NCBI RefSeq assembly: GCF_003340345.1
Contig: NZ_PPTQ01000001.1
Coordinates: 227,045-291,044, forward strand
Direction of reading: 5' to 3'
Length of the DNA: 64,000 bases
DNA from: Paraeggerthella hongkongensis
GTDB taxonomy: Bacteria > Actinomycetota > Coriobacteriia > Coriobacteriales > Eggerthellaceae
The notes under the pieces are model-generated. The model was not told the DNA's origin, did not search any database, and saw only the letters and a program-made list of their open reading frames with translations. The position numbers and the translations under genes are program-made. This document shows, one piece after another, positions 50,692-58,344 of the stretch (positions are counted from its first letter, which is position 1; each line of letters starts with the position of its first letter).

Positions 50692-52035
50692 TCATGCATT
50701 GCTTTTTCCCGATGGATTGTAGAACCTCGCGCACGTTTCCCCAGACAGCGGGCACTTCGGCGCGTACGAGACGATGGGCGCGGAACACGCCCGCTCCACC
50801 ATCGACTTGGAAAGGGCGCCGAAGCTCTCCGCCGCCCGCGCATCGCGCCCCGGAAGCACGTGGCCGTAGATTCCCAGCGTCACGTCGATCTTCGAGTGCC
50901 CGAGCCGCTCCTGTACGACCTTTATCGCCTCGCCGTGCGACAGCAGGTAGGTCGCATGCGTGTGCCGGAGCGTGTGCAGGTGGACGTGCTTGGCGAGCTT
51001 GAGCGACTTCGCGAGGGCGCGGAACTCCGCCGTGAACTCCGACGGAAGTATCCACGTCCCGTCCGGATGCGAGAACAAGGGCGTCTCGTCCGTCTGCCGG
51101 CAGCCGCGCTCGGCCATGACGGCCTGCTGCAGCGCGATCTGCGAGCGGATCGCGCCGGCGGTCTCGTCGTCGACCGTCAAGACGCGCTTGCCGCGCTCGG
51201 ACTTCGGCTCCTTGTACTCGGCGGGGGCCGACATGCCGGGGACCTGCGCGACCGAGCGGGAAACCCTCACGCCCGGATGCCACGACGCCTCGCCGCCTGG
51301 GGCCATGTCCATGCCGATCCGCTCCGACCAATCGCCGACCTGGAAGCCGGCGAGCTCGCCGCGCCTGACCCCGGTGTGCAGGCACGTCCACCATGCCGCC
51401 GCGAACGTCCGCTCCATGTAGCCCGCGTCGTCCTCGACCGGTTTCGCAAGAACTTCGTGGAGGCGCGCCGCGAGAGCCGCGAAGTCGCGCTCGGAAAGCG
51501 GCTTGGCCTCAGGGCTTCCGCCGCGCGGCACCGCCACGCCGAGGACGGGGTTGGAGTCCACCACGCCGTCGCGCATGAGCGTGGAGAAGCAGCCCGACAG
51601 CATCGCGTGGAGCTTGCGAACGGTCACGGGCGACAGCGGCGATCCGTCCTTTCCGCCGCTGCGCAGAAGCGACCGATAGAGCGCCGAGAAGTCCGACGCC
51701 GAGGCCCGGTCGTACTCGATCCGCCCCACGCCGGGATGAACGTAGCAGCGGGCCATCGACCGGTAGGCCGCGACGGTCGACGCCGCATGCCCGTAGTCGA
51801 CGAGGCCGTCCAGGTAGTAGTCCAGGAGCGCGCCCACCGTGTAGCCGGAGCCAGTCCTCTTCGCGCGGCCCGCCTTCAGCTCGACCTCCTCGACGGTCTG
51901 CGCGATCTCTTCGTCGGTCGCTCCCGGCGGCAGCGTCCTCGATACCTGACGCGTCTTTCCCGTCGCCGCGTCGACGCCGGCGTACGACCGCACTACTATG
52001 CTGCCCGTCCTAGGATCAATCCTGATGCTCGACAA
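50692..52035 (-). CDS. Tyrosine recombinase (integrase 1)
   Basis: The 447-residue protein has an N-terminal AP2-like or arm-binding part (SSIRIDPRTGSIVVRSYAGV), a SAM-like core binding domain, and a full catalytic domain: TGVRRGELAG (R), VHLHTLRHTHATYLLSHGEA (HxLRH), VQERLGHSKIDVTLGIYGHV (GH...Y). All catalytic residues are present. It lies inside the prophage, 6 kb from attR and pointing to the left, unlike a normal prophage integrase. Confidence 0.92.
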   Translation of the reverse strand: MSSIRIDPRTGSIVVRSYAGVDAATGKTRQVSRTLPPGATDEEIAQTVEEVELKAGRAKRTGSGYTVGALLDYYLDGLVDYGHAASTVAAYRSMARCYVHPGVGRIEYDRASASDFSALYRSLLRSGGKDGSPLSPVTVRKLHAMLSGCFSTLMRDGVVDSNPVLGVAVPRGGSPEAKPLSERDFAALAARLHEVLAKPVEDDAGYMERTFAAAWWTCLHTGVRRGELAGFQVGDWSERIGMDMAPGGEASWHPGVRVSRSVAQVPGMSAPAEYKEPKSERGKRVLTVDDETAGAIRSQIALQQAVMAERGCRQTDETPLFSHPDGTWILPSEFTAEFRALAKSLKLAKHVHLHTLRHTHATYLLSHGEAIKVVQERLGHSKIDVTLGIYGHVLPGRDARAAESFGALSKSMVERACSAPIVSYAPKCPLSGETCARFYNPSGKSNA

Positions 52036-52222
52036 TCTCCTGTTCCTTCCTGTGCTTTCGCCACCGGGCCGCGTCGGCCATGCAGTCGGCGACCTCTCCG
52101 CGCATGAACCTGCCCGTCACGCCGAGCGACCCCATCGTGCGCCCCAGCTCGTCGGCGCGGTCGTAATCCATCGCGTCCACGACGATCAGCCAGGGGCCGA
52201 CGTCCGCCGACCTATCGACCAT
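52016..52222 (-). CDS. 68-residue protein upstream of integrase 1, unknown
   Basis: The peptide is helical and charged: VGPWLIVVDAMDYDRADELG then RTMGSLGVTGRF, with an Arg/Lys/Glu-rich end that overlaps the integrase start by 20 bases. Overlaps at both ends suggest translational coupling. Function unknown. Confidence 0.55.
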   Translation of the reverse strand: MVDRSADVGPWLIVVDAMDYDRADELGRTMGSLGVTGRFMRGEVADCMADAARWRKHRKEQEIVEHQD

Positions 52223-52610
52223 CGAAGGCGCCTTGCCCGACCGCGTCGCGCGCGGCCGTCCAGTCGCGAACCTTCGGCGAGCGGCCCACCACGCGGCGGT
52301 ACAGCTCGTTCATCAGTTCGACGCCCTCCCGCCCGTCGAGGGGCTGCCTGTGCGCCGGATGTATGTACTTCGCCAGATGGGGGCTGTGCATGACCGCGAG
52401 GCGCGACAGGGCTGGCCAGTAGTTGTTGCTCATCCCCATCGCCTGCTGGTTGCGCATGATGGTGCACCTCTTCGTAACGCTCGCCTCGGCGGTCAGCCTT
52501 ATCATCCAGGCCGCGAAGGTCGTTATGCTCGGATCGGCCGGGTACGGCCTCTCAGCCCATGCGGCGGCTTTGAGCGCCCACGTGACCGTCCGATCCTCCC
52601 CTTCGCTCAT
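52212..52610 (-). CDS. Phage protein with replication-protein-like C-terminus
   Basis: ATG 52610 (ATGA overlap with the previous gene) gives 132 residues. Its end reads VVGRSPKVRDWTAARDAVG, close to VGKSKMRDWRAAARNWARR at the end of the DUF6291-type replication protein (48380-49054). The rest (FAAWMIRLTAEASVTKRCTI) is helical and unrecognised. Shared motif and matching neighbours suggest duplication of a replication-associated module. Confidence 0.6.
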   Translation of the reverse strand: MSEGEDRTVTWALKAAAWAERPYPADPSITTFAAWMIRLTAEASVTKRCTIMRNQQAMGMSNNYWPALSRLAVMHSPHLAKYIHPAHRQPLDGREGVELMNELYRRVVGRSPKVRDWTAARDAVGQGAFDGR

Positions 52611-52816
52611 GACCCCACCCCGCATGCCATCATGATCGCGTAGATCGCGAGCATCGCCGCGAACGGCACCGGGAGCAGCCGCATGCCGCGCTCCCATTCG
52701 TCGCGCAGGCATCGCTCCATGTCGTACTTGACTGCGCGTGTTATGCTATTTACGACCTGTTGGTCAGTTGCGCGCTTGCTTTCCACGGCTGGGCGCGCTT
52801 CTTTTTCAGCTCGCAT
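52607..52816 (-). CDS. 69-residue membrane peptide, EWERG family member 2
   Basis: ATG 52816 follows GAGGAGTGCGGA. A charged front (AEKEARPAVESKRATDQQVV) precedes DEWERGMRLLPVPFAAMLAI and YAIMMACGVGS, one membrane span. It is a paralogue of the peptide at 49644-49820. Overlaps its upstream neighbour by 11 bases. Confidence 0.65.
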   Translation of the reverse strand: MRAEKEARPAVESKRATDQQVVNSITRAVKYDMERCLRDEWERGMRLLPVPFAAMLAIYAIMMACGVGS

Positions 52817-53051
52817 TCCGCACTCCTCTCATGAACCAATCGTCGAACCACTCTGGCTTCACCCGCATGCCGCGAGACTGCCCGACCGGCATGAAGGACT
52901 TCATCTCCCCGCTTCTTACGGCGAGCGACAGCGTGCTGTACGGTATGCCTGACGCACGCTCCACCTCCCTCAGCCTGTACATGGGCTTCACTGGCAGCTC
53001 GGCGACCCTCGCCATCTCGGCGAAGATCTGCCCATGGGTTTCGGTTTCCAT
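52806..53051 (-). CDS. Excisionase/AlpA-like DNA-binding protein
   Basis: ATG 53051, after GGAGGCGCCG, gives 81 residues. The segment MYRLREVERASGIPYSTLSL with AVRSGEMKSFMPVG is a winged MerR/excisionase helix-turn-helix (LREVerasGIpysTLs.avrsGem). As the first gene of the operon ending with integrase 1, it is the natural candidate recombination directionality factor or regulator. Confidence 0.75.
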   Translation of the reverse strand: METETHGQIFAEMARVAELPVKPMYRLREVERASGIPYSTLSLAVRSGEMKSFMPVGQSRGMRVKPEWFDDWFMRGVRNAS

Positions 53052-53078
53052 CGGCGCCTCCTTTCTCAATCGATCATC

Positions 53079-53091
53079 GCTATCAGATAGC
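53079..53091. promoter_or_regulatory. Palindrome upstream of the excisionase-like gene
   Basis: GCTATCAGATAGC is a perfect palindrome with a central A, 28 bases ahead of the excisionase-like start on the minus strand. It may be an operator for this second early operon. Confidence 0.45.
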
Positions 53092-53160
53092 ACCGGTGTT
53101 CCCCGCTTCTCCCTGTCGGGAGCGGGTATTGGGCGGTGCCCTAGGTTTTCAATGTGCTCG

Positions 53161-53462
53161 CCGAATAGGCATGGGGGCGAAAACGTGGTAAGATTCGCTT
53201 AGAACGGAGGTAATAGTATGTTCAAGGACCTCGACAGCTTCATAAAAAGCGATGGGCTGCTGCAGCGCTCCCCCGACCGCGAAAGCGAATCGGAGCCGAT
53301 CATCGACGACCTGGGCGACGATCCGAGCCCTGAGGCGGCGGCGATGGCCGTTGCCGAGTTCTTCGAGAAGTCCCTTCCGAGCGTCTTGGACGAGTTCCGC
53401 GACTGGCTCGGCTCGTAACAACCTCTCTCGTCGGAAGCGTTTCCGACTCCATGCCTATTCGG
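53161..53462. repeat. 14-bp inverted repeats flanking the acidic small gene
   Basis: CCGAATAGGCATGG at 53161-53174 recurs inverted at 53449-53462, and GGTTTTCAA stands beside both. The pair encloses the complete gene 53218-53418 with its ribosome binding site, and GTCGGAA...TTTCCGAC just before the right copy forms a terminator-like hairpin. Confidence 0.6.
53218..53418 (+). CDS. Acidic 66-residue phage protein, unknown
   Basis: ATG 53218 follows GGAGGTAATAGT. The peptide DLDSFIKSDGLLQRSPDRES then EPIIDDLGDDPSPEAAAMAV is strongly acidic with two helices and ends LDEFRDWLGS. Expressed divergently from the excisionase-like operon, probably in the lysogen. Acidic small phage proteins are often inhibitors or DNA mimics; this is only a suggestion. 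Confidence 0.65.
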   Translation: MFKDLDSFIKSDGLLQRSPDRESESEPIIDDLGDDPSPEAAAMAVAEFFEKSLPSVLDEFRDWLGS

Positions 53463-53555
53463 TTTTCAAGGTACGTTCGCACCGAGCCGAATACCCGGAA
53501 ACACGGCAGCCTGTTAGAATTGGCTTTGCGAGAGGCAATCGAGGAAAGGCGCGCC

Positions 53556-54110
53556 ATGACAAGCGAACTGAGAAGACCGCTCGATGGCATAGCGTCAAGC
53601 GTCGGCAACGTGGGAAGATCCGTCGCCCAGGCATCGAAATCAACCGACGAGATCCGAAGGAGCATCGACAACCTCGGAAAGCGAGTTTCCGAGTCATCGG
53701 CCATGCAATCGGTCGACCTTCTCACGGACGACGAGATCGACGAGCTCAGAAAGCTCGTGAGTCTCGGAGACGGGGCGAAAGGATACGCCGCATCGCGCCT
53801 TGAATCCGAAGCCGTGCAAGGAATGTACCTTCAACTGTCGGATCTCGGCTTCATCCATTGTTTTCGCGATTTCGACGGAGACATCTTGTACGTCAACTAC
53901 GACCCGAAAGCGAACTGGGCCATCGCCCGCCACGACAAGCTAGCGGAACTGGAGGCTCGGCGTAAAGAAGAGGTCGATCGGATACGCGACGAGGACAGGA
54001 AGCACAGCCGCAACAACGTGATCATCGGATGGTTCCTCGGCCTTGCCACAGCAGCCATACCGTACCTCGTCAATCTGGTCAGCTCATTGATTCAAGCACC
54101 AAGCCAATGA
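53556..54110 (+). CDS. Coiled-coil protein with C-terminal membrane anchor, unknown
   Basis: ATG 53556 after AAAGGCGCGCC gives 184 residues; the frame is open earlier but without a ribosome binding site. Residues 5-45 are helical with a hydrophobic heptad (IASSVGNVGRSVAQASKSTD), followed by LTDDEIDELRKLVSLGDGAK, a small domain (LSDLGFIHCFRDFDGDILYV), a charged helix (LEARRKEEVDRIRDEDRKHS) and a terminal hydrophobic segment (IIGWFLGLATAAIPYLVNLV). An extended -10 (TGTTAGAAT) precedes it. Function unknown; tail-anchored layout. Confidence 0.7.
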   Translation: MTSELRRPLDGIASSVGNVGRSVAQASKSTDEIRRSIDNLGKRVSESSAMQSVDLLTDDEIDELRKLVSLGDGAKGYAASRLESEAVQGMYLQLSDLGFIHCFRDFDGDILYVNYDPKANWAIARHDKLAELEARRKEEVDRIRDEDRKHSRNNVIIGWFLGLATAAIPYLVNLVSSLIQAPSQ

Positions 54111-54204
54111 GCGTGCTCGCCACACCCAAAACGTAGCCCAGCACGACGTCTTTAACGGACTCCGCCTGATCCTCGCTCATGCCAAACAGGTCTTTCAGTT
54201 TCAC
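54079..54204 (-). CDS. 41-residue hydrophobic peptide convergent with the tail-anchored gene
   Basis: GTG 54204 follows GGAAAGG at eight bases. The peptide starts KLKDLFGMSEDQAESVKDVV and continues LGYVLGVASTLIGLVLESMS, one amphipathic front and one membrane segment. It overlaps the C-terminal (membrane-segment) codons of the opposite gene by 32 bases. With a matching 23-bp sequence upstream of both, a paired role such as toxin and partner is conceivable. Confidence 0.5.
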   Translation of the reverse strand: MKLKDLFGMSEDQAESVKDVVLGYVLGVASTLIGLVLESMS

Positions 54205-54410
54205 GGCTACCGCCTTTCCGGCTGCCGTGTTTCCGGGTATTCGATTGTTAAGGTGCTTGCGGCGAGCCCGCTGCGGAGGATGACCGACAGCGCGCTGCCA
54301 ATGGAACGGGTTGCCTTCGCGCTTACAGCGGCGCATCTGGTCGGCGCGGCTGCGGCTGAAAGGACGGGCCGGATCGGTCGATCCTTTGCGGCGGGTTCAC
54401 CTCATGGCCG

Positions 54411-54638
54411 CTACAGCAGCGGCCTGATGTCCGTCATGAGGGCCGGCAGGCTGTCGATGCTGACGTTCGCCCGCTTGTGGTCCACGCCCTCGATGCGCAC
54501 CCACTCCTCGCCGTGATCGTCCACCTCGTAGACCATCGGCGTCTCGGCCAGGTAGTCGTATCGGTGCGCGCCGCATTCGACGAGGGCATCGTTGATGCGC
54601 TGAACGAACAGCGCCTTGTCCTCGGCTTCGATCTCCAC
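54411..54638 (-). CDS. 75-residue early phage protein, unknown
   Basis: A GTG start at 54638 has AAGGAGG 11 bases upstream. The sequence (EAEDKALFVQRINDALVECG, YDYLAETPMVYEVDDHGEEW, VDHKRANVSIDSLPAL) suggests a small alpha/beta protein. It is third in the leftward early operon of immunity module 2. Confidence 0.65.
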   Translation of the reverse strand: MEIEAEDKALFVQRINDALVECGAHRYDYLAETPMVYEVDDHGEEWVRIEGVDHKRANVSIDSLPALMTDIRPLL

Positions 54639-54658
54639 TTGCTTTTTCGCCTCCTTCC

Positions 54659-55021
54659 CTATCCCGCCTCGCGCTCGGCGTACGCTTCCGCGCAGCCGTG
54701 GAACAGCTCCACGATCTCGTCTACCTCCGGGTCGGGCTTCGCGCCGTCCTTCGTCAGCTCGTTGCCGATAGCCTCCGCGTAGTGGTGCAGGCGCTCCCGC
54801 TCGGTCGGCACGTCGCCGTCGGATTCGAATAATCCGAAGGGACCATCGAGCCGATAACCCGGAAAGAACCTGTCCCGGATAGCCTTCGCTTCGTCGAGAG
54901 TGAACGAGATAGCTTCAGACAGCTTCATCTCGAATACCGCTTCCGTGCAACCGATTTCAGATGCAACTTGCTCAGGCGTAACTTCCCGCATATGCATGAA
55001 GCCCTGTAGATTCTTAAACAT
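54659..55021 (-). CDS. HTH-like early phage protein
   Basis: The 120-residue product opens MFKNLQGFMHMREVTPEQVA then SEIGCTEAVFEMKLSEAISF, fitting the first two helices of an XRE-type helix-turn-helix, followed by a region (ERLHHYAEAIGNELTKDGAK) and an acidic end. Possibly a Cro-like or regulatory protein of module 2. Confidence 0.6.
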   Translation of the reverse strand: MFKNLQGFMHMREVTPEQVASEIGCTEAVFEMKLSEAISFTLDEAKAIRDRFFPGYRLDGPFGLFESDGDVPTERERLHHYAEAIGNELTKDGAKPDPEVDEIVELFHGCAEAYAEREAG

Positions 55022-55040
55022 TTACTCATCTCCTCCTTTC

Positions 55041-55280
55041 CTACCCTGCCTTGCGCTCGTTGACATCCCTCGGAAGGCGCTCGTCTGTGCGGCCGTAAAG
55101 GTAGTCGGTGGAGCAGCCGTACAGGTCGGCTGCGGAGTTCGCCACCTCTGCGGGAATGTCGCGCACGTTGTTCTCGTAGAAGCACAGGCTCTTCGCGCTG
55201 CAGCCCAGGCGCGCGGCGGCCTCCTCCTGCGTCATTCCGACGCGCACTCGCTCGGACGCGAGCGGTTTAATCTCCAACAA
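55041..55280 (-). CDS. XRE-family regulator (Cro-like) of module 2
   Basis: TTG 55280 lies eight bases after GGAGG, which I prefer over the upstream GTG that overlaps the box; 79 residues. VRVGMTQEEAAARLGCSAKS and LCFYENNVRDIPAEVANSAA form the helix-turn-helix, and the end GCSTDYLYGRTDERLPRDV resembles phage repressors. It is the second gene read from the module 2 lytic promoter, where Cro normally lies. Confidence 0.8.
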   Translation of the reverse strand: MLEIKPLASERVRVGMTQEEAAARLGCSAKSLCFYENNVRDIPAEVANSAADLYGCSTDYLYGRTDERLPRDVNERKAG

Positions 55281-55335
55281 TGGAATCACCTCCCTTCATG
55301 CGCTTTTCGCGGAGCTTCCAGCCGAGGGAGACGCC

Positions 55336-55476
55336 CTACGCGAGGAACGGCATCGCGAGGAAGCTCGTTCTGGGCAGCCCCCAGTCCAGGATGAGGTCCG
55401 CATAGAACAGGACGAGAAACGCAACCTGGATACAGGTGGCGATCGCCACCAGGGGCGGGGTTCTCGTATCCTCCAT
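55336..55476 (-). CDS. 46-residue membrane peptide, first early gene of module 2
   Basis: ATG 55476 follows GTTGGAGGTGAACC. The peptide has a hydrophobic helix (VAIATCIQVAFLVLFYADLI) and a short polar end (WGLPRTSFLAMPFLA). It lies immediately downstream of the lytic promoter at 55525-55552. Unknown function; the frame is distinct from a longer, less likely reading frame on the same strand. Confidence 0.6.
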   Translation of the reverse strand: MEDTRTPPLVAIATCIQVAFLVLFYADLILDWGLPRTSFLAMPFLA

Positions 55477-55492
55477 GGTTCACCTCCAACTT

Positions 55493-55602
55493 AACTACTA
55501 GAATTTTTCGTGCCTTCAGTAGGTATAGTACAACAATTTCTAGTAGTTTCAAGCGTAATTTTGGAATTGGTGGTAATATTTCTTGTACCAAAACAATTGG
55601 TA
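55493..55602. promoter_or_regulatory. Operators and lytic promoter of immunity module 2
   Basis: On the minus strand TTGAAA (55547-55552) and TACTAT (55525-55530) form a 16-base-spaced promoter. The motif AACTACTAGAA lies at 55493-55503 and inverted at 55538-55548, the second overlapping the -35/spacer. A palindrome TACCAAAACAATTGGTA (55586-55602) lies just before the repressor ribosome binding site, and a related half site (TTTTGGAATTGG) precedes it. Operators differ entirely from those of module 1. Confidence 0.75.
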
Positions 55603-55611
55603 GGAGCTATC

Positions 55612-56010
55612 ATGGAAAACAACATTGGTGAAGCACGACGCTCTTACGCTTTAGCTGTCGGAGGGTTCACGCAAGAAGATGCTGCGAGCTATTTCAACGT
55701 AAGCCTCGGTACGTACCGAAATTGGGAGCAGGGCGTCGGCAAGCTGAACGGCGAGATACTATGCGCCATCGCCGACAAATACGGCTGCTCCACCGACTAC
55801 CTGCTCTGCCGAACCGACGACCCGACGCCTTTCCCCGCCTCGTCGCCGAAGATCGCGGAGACCGCCGAGGAAGAACGCCTCGTGTCCGCGTACCGCAGAT
55901 GCACCAAGCGCGAGCGTCTGGCGGTGCTCAACACCGCCGAGACGATGGCCGACGACGGTGCAGCGAAAAATATGGACGATGGACGGGCTGCGGAAAAGAT
56001 AGGGGCGTAA
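55612..56010 (+). CDS. XRE repressor (CI-like) of module 2
   Basis: ATG 55612 after GGTAGGAGCTATC gives 132 residues. The first 75 form an XRE domain (EARRSYALAVGGFTQEDAAS, YFNVSLGTYRNWEQGVGKLN, YGCSTDYLLCRTDDP); the rest is charged and helical (AYRRCTKRERLAVLNTAETM), without the LexA-like protease domain. It is divergent from the lytic operon and followed by three genes in one direction, ending with integrase 2. Confidence 0.85.
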   Translation: MENNIGEARRSYALAVGGFTQEDAASYFNVSLGTYRNWEQGVGKLNGEILCAIADKYGCSTDYLLCRTDDPTPFPASSPKIAETAEEERLVSAYRRCTKRERLAVLNTAETMADDGAAKNMDDGRAAEKIGA

Positions 56011-56012
56011 TT

Positions 56013-56816
56013 ATGGGACTATTTTCAATACTGTTTGGAAAATCTGGCGAAAGAGAATACCCTCTGCAGTCCAAGCCTACCCTAAAGCCTCTGCTGCTAT
56101 CGGGTTGCGAAGAGCGGAAGGTGTACGTCTACGACGGATCACCGCTCAAAAGCATAAAGAAGCATGAAAGGATTGTGCTTCATGCTACCGCGGACGAGAT
56201 CACAATGATCAGTGCTGAGACAGGCGGCGTATGGAGCACGAGCGATGAAGACTCTAGTGCCTGCGCGCTACTTTACAATGGTAAACCAATCGGATTCATG
56301 TCCTCTTATGGAGGCATTCTGCAAGAGCTGTGCAAGCGAGGTTTCGATGTGCAGATCGACGCAATGCGAACAGGGTCATATTCTCCGATAATCCCAGAAA
56401 TAAAGGCGTACATGCCATCGTACCAAGAGGTAAAAGGTCTGCTAGATAGCAGGCAAAAGGCGATGAATGAAGGGCGCCTGGTCAAATTCAACATCAAAGA
56501 ATCTGCATTCAAACAAGAGTTTGATGTCGCCAATAAACAATTCGTTCGTTCGGAAGGTGCTCCTGATTTCGTTGTAGGGTCAATCAGTATTTCTGGAGAC
56601 ACCAGGATGATTGAAGTACCTAAGGGCTCACGCGCAAAGCCGCATATACTTTTGCTCGACAAGGAGATTCCCGTCACAGAAATAGCAGCAACCTGCGGAG
56701 CCTACAGCACCCTGACAGACAAGGTAGGCCAGCTTCCGAGTTCGGCAACAATATCGAAGATACCGTCGATGCGGGATCGTCGCGAATTCTATTACGCGAT
56801 TGAATTGACATACTAA
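56013..56816 (+). CDS. Lysogeny-region protein, unknown
   Basis: The 267-residue product starts two bases after the repressor stop. It begins with a hydrophobic-basic segment (GLFSILFGKSGEREYPLQSK), and has mixed strand/helix parts (LKSIKKHERIVLHATADEIT, FMSSYGGILQELCKRGFDVQ). The base composition is lower in GC than the neighbours. Located between repressor and integrase, a place for superinfection-exclusion or lysogenic-conversion genes; no recognised family. Confidence 0.7.
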   Translation: MGLFSILFGKSGEREYPLQSKPTLKPLLLSGCEERKVYVYDGSPLKSIKKHERIVLHATADEITMISAETGGVWSTSDEDSSACALLYNGKPIGFMSSYGGILQELCKRGFDVQIDAMRTGSYSPIIPEIKAYMPSYQEVKGLLDSRQKAMNEGRLVKFNIKESAFKQEFDVANKQFVRSEGAPDFVVGSISISGDTRMIEVPKGSRAKPHILLLDKEIPVTEIAATCGAYSTLTDKVGQLPSSATISKIPSMRDRREFYYAIELTY

Positions 56817-56882
56817 CAAGAAAGCCCAGCTCATATGGGTGGCATTGTCGAATGGCTTCAATCTAGAGAGGAGATGGAGCGG

Positions 56883-57095
56883 ATGAAGATCGGGTACAGA
56901 AAACCGCGCATAAAATCGTCCTTGAAAGCGAGAACGACAGGACGTGCAAAAAGGTCGGTTAAAAAATCCATCAACCCGATGTACGGCAAAAAGGGCGTTG
57001 GGTTTGCGAAAAACCCACGGCGCTCCGTAAAGAACGCGGTCTACCGCAGGACAACGTTCGGCACCATGGACATATTGAAGAAGCTGTTTAAATAA
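56883..57095 (+). CDS. Basic 70-residue phage protein
   Basis: ATG 56883 (alternative at 56835) gives a lysine/arginine-rich peptide: MKIGYRKPRIKSSLKARTTG, AKRSVKKSINPMYGKKGVGF, and YRRTTFGTMDILKKLFK. The NPMYGKKG...YNKTTF-like pattern is widespread in small proteins of phages and integrative elements of Gram-positives, often as the C-terminal piece of longer proteins. Role unknown. Confidence 0.65.
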   Translation: MKIGYRKPRIKSSLKARTTGRAKRSVKKSINPMYGKKGVGFAKNPRRSVKNAVYRRTTFGTMDILKKLFK

Positions 57096-57191
57096 TAACT
57101 GCAAAGAAAGCCCCACGCATCACCGGGCGGCAACCCTAGCGCGAGGCTTCTGAAGTACCAACCGAATAACGGAAGGCAGGTGCATTGTACC

Positions 57192-58295
57192 ATGTCCAGG
57201 AAAAGCCGTCGCCGGTCGTGGGGGTCGATAACGATCGTGACGAAGACGAAGCACGTCGTAAGATGGATCGAGAATACCACCGACGGGCGCGTTCGCAAGT
57301 CCAAGACGCTCGAATGCACGTACCGGGAAGCTGACAGGTTTCTAGCCGAGCGAAGGATGGAAGTCGAAGCCCCTCCGGCCATGACCGTCAAAGCCCTATG
57401 GGATGATCACGAGCGGCCCGTCATGGCTGACAGGCTCGCGTCCGGCAGGATGTCGAATCGCACGGCCAGGCAGTACGACAGCTGCTGGGCGAAGCACGTG
57501 GCTCCCAGGTGGGGCGGCACGCCGTGCACGGAGGTGAGGCCGCTCGACATCCAGAAGTGGCTCCTCGAAATACCGAGGACGAGCGCGAAGACAGCGCGGA
57601 TCGTGCTGAAGAAAACGCTCGATCATGCCGTCATGTTCGAGCTCATCGCGACGAATCCGGCAGACAAGAAGTTCAGGTACGCCGATTCCGAGCGAAGGGA
57701 CCGCAGCGTGTACACGCAAGCCCAGCTCGAGCAGCTGGCTGAAGTCGTGCGGGGGTCGGCATGCGAAGTGCCTTTCATCCTGTGCGCGTTCGCCGGAATG
57801 CGAGTCGGCGAGGCGTGCGGCGTGCCGATCGAGAACGTCGAGTTCGGAGACGAAGCCGCCTCGATAGCGATAACGTCGCAGCTCGCCGACGACGGAGAGC
57901 TTCGCGCGCGTCTGAAGACGAGAGCGTCTAAGCGCACCGTAGGGCTTCCCAAGCCCTGGTGCGACCGTTTGCGCGATATCGTCGCAGACTTGCCCGATCA
58001 CGCCTTGTGGGCCAACGACAACGGCGCAGGGGAGCCTGTTCCGCGCTACGTCGTCGCGAGAACATGGGAAAGGCTCGTTAAAGCATCCGCCGTCCCGTAC
58101 CTTCCAATGCAGTCGCTGCGCCCGTCGTTCGAGACGATCATGCATTGGAAGGCCGGGGTCCCGATCGAGCAGGTCGCCCGCATAATGGGGCACACACAGG
58201 CTTCCACTACCGTCGGGCACTACGACCGTCCCGGCGGAGACGAGCTGGTTTCCGTGGCCGTGGAAGCCGCATCGCGCCTGTCCGAAATATCCTAA
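57192..58295 (+). CDS. Tyrosine recombinase (integrase 2)
   Basis: ATG 57192 gives 367 residues; GTG 57180 is an alternative. An AP2-like N-terminus (RSWGSITIVTKTKHVVRWIE) precedes a core-binding domain, and the catalytic part has AGMRVGEACG (R), LPMQSLRPSFETIMHWKAGV and IMGHTQASTTVGHYDRP (GH and Tyr). In the second box the usual HxLRH is QSLRP: the first catalytic histidine is Gln. It lies 70 bases from attR, so it is presumably the enzyme that integrated the prophage. Confidence 0.9.
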   Translation: MSRKSRRRSWGSITIVTKTKHVVRWIENTTDGRVRKSKTLECTYREADRFLAERRMEVEAPPAMTVKALWDDHERPVMADRLASGRMSNRTARQYDSCWAKHVAPRWGGTPCTEVRPLDIQKWLLEIPRTSAKTARIVLKKTLDHAVMFELIATNPADKKFRYADSERRDRSVYTQAQLEQLAEVVRGSACEVPFILCAFAGMRVGEACGVPIENVEFGDEAASIAITSQLADDGELRARLKTRASKRTVGLPKPWCDRLRDIVADLPDHALWANDNGAGEPVPRYVVARTWERLVKASAVPYLPMQSLRPSFETIMHWKAGVPIEQVARIMGHTQASTTVGHYDRPGGDELVSVAVEAASRLSEIS

Positions 58296-58344
58296 CCTCT
58301 ATCCCAGATAGGAAAAATAAGGATATTTCCAAAATATACCCAGG

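Larger units (their letters stand above)
53489..54242. repeat. Perfect 23-bp inverted repeat bounding a 754-bp two-gene segment
   Basis: GAATACCCGGAAACACGGCA plus GCC at 53489-53511 is present in exact inverted orientation at 54220-54242. Each arm stands upstream of one of the two convergent genes inside (44 bases before ATG 53556 and 15 bases before GTG 54204). It could be a shared control element or the boundaries of an invertible segment. Confidence 0.75.

Noticed and set aside
55286..55591. 101-codon minus-strand frame upstream of the XRE gene
   Set aside because: It would run through the operators; the shorter frame 55336-55476 has the proper ribosome binding site and a membrane helix.
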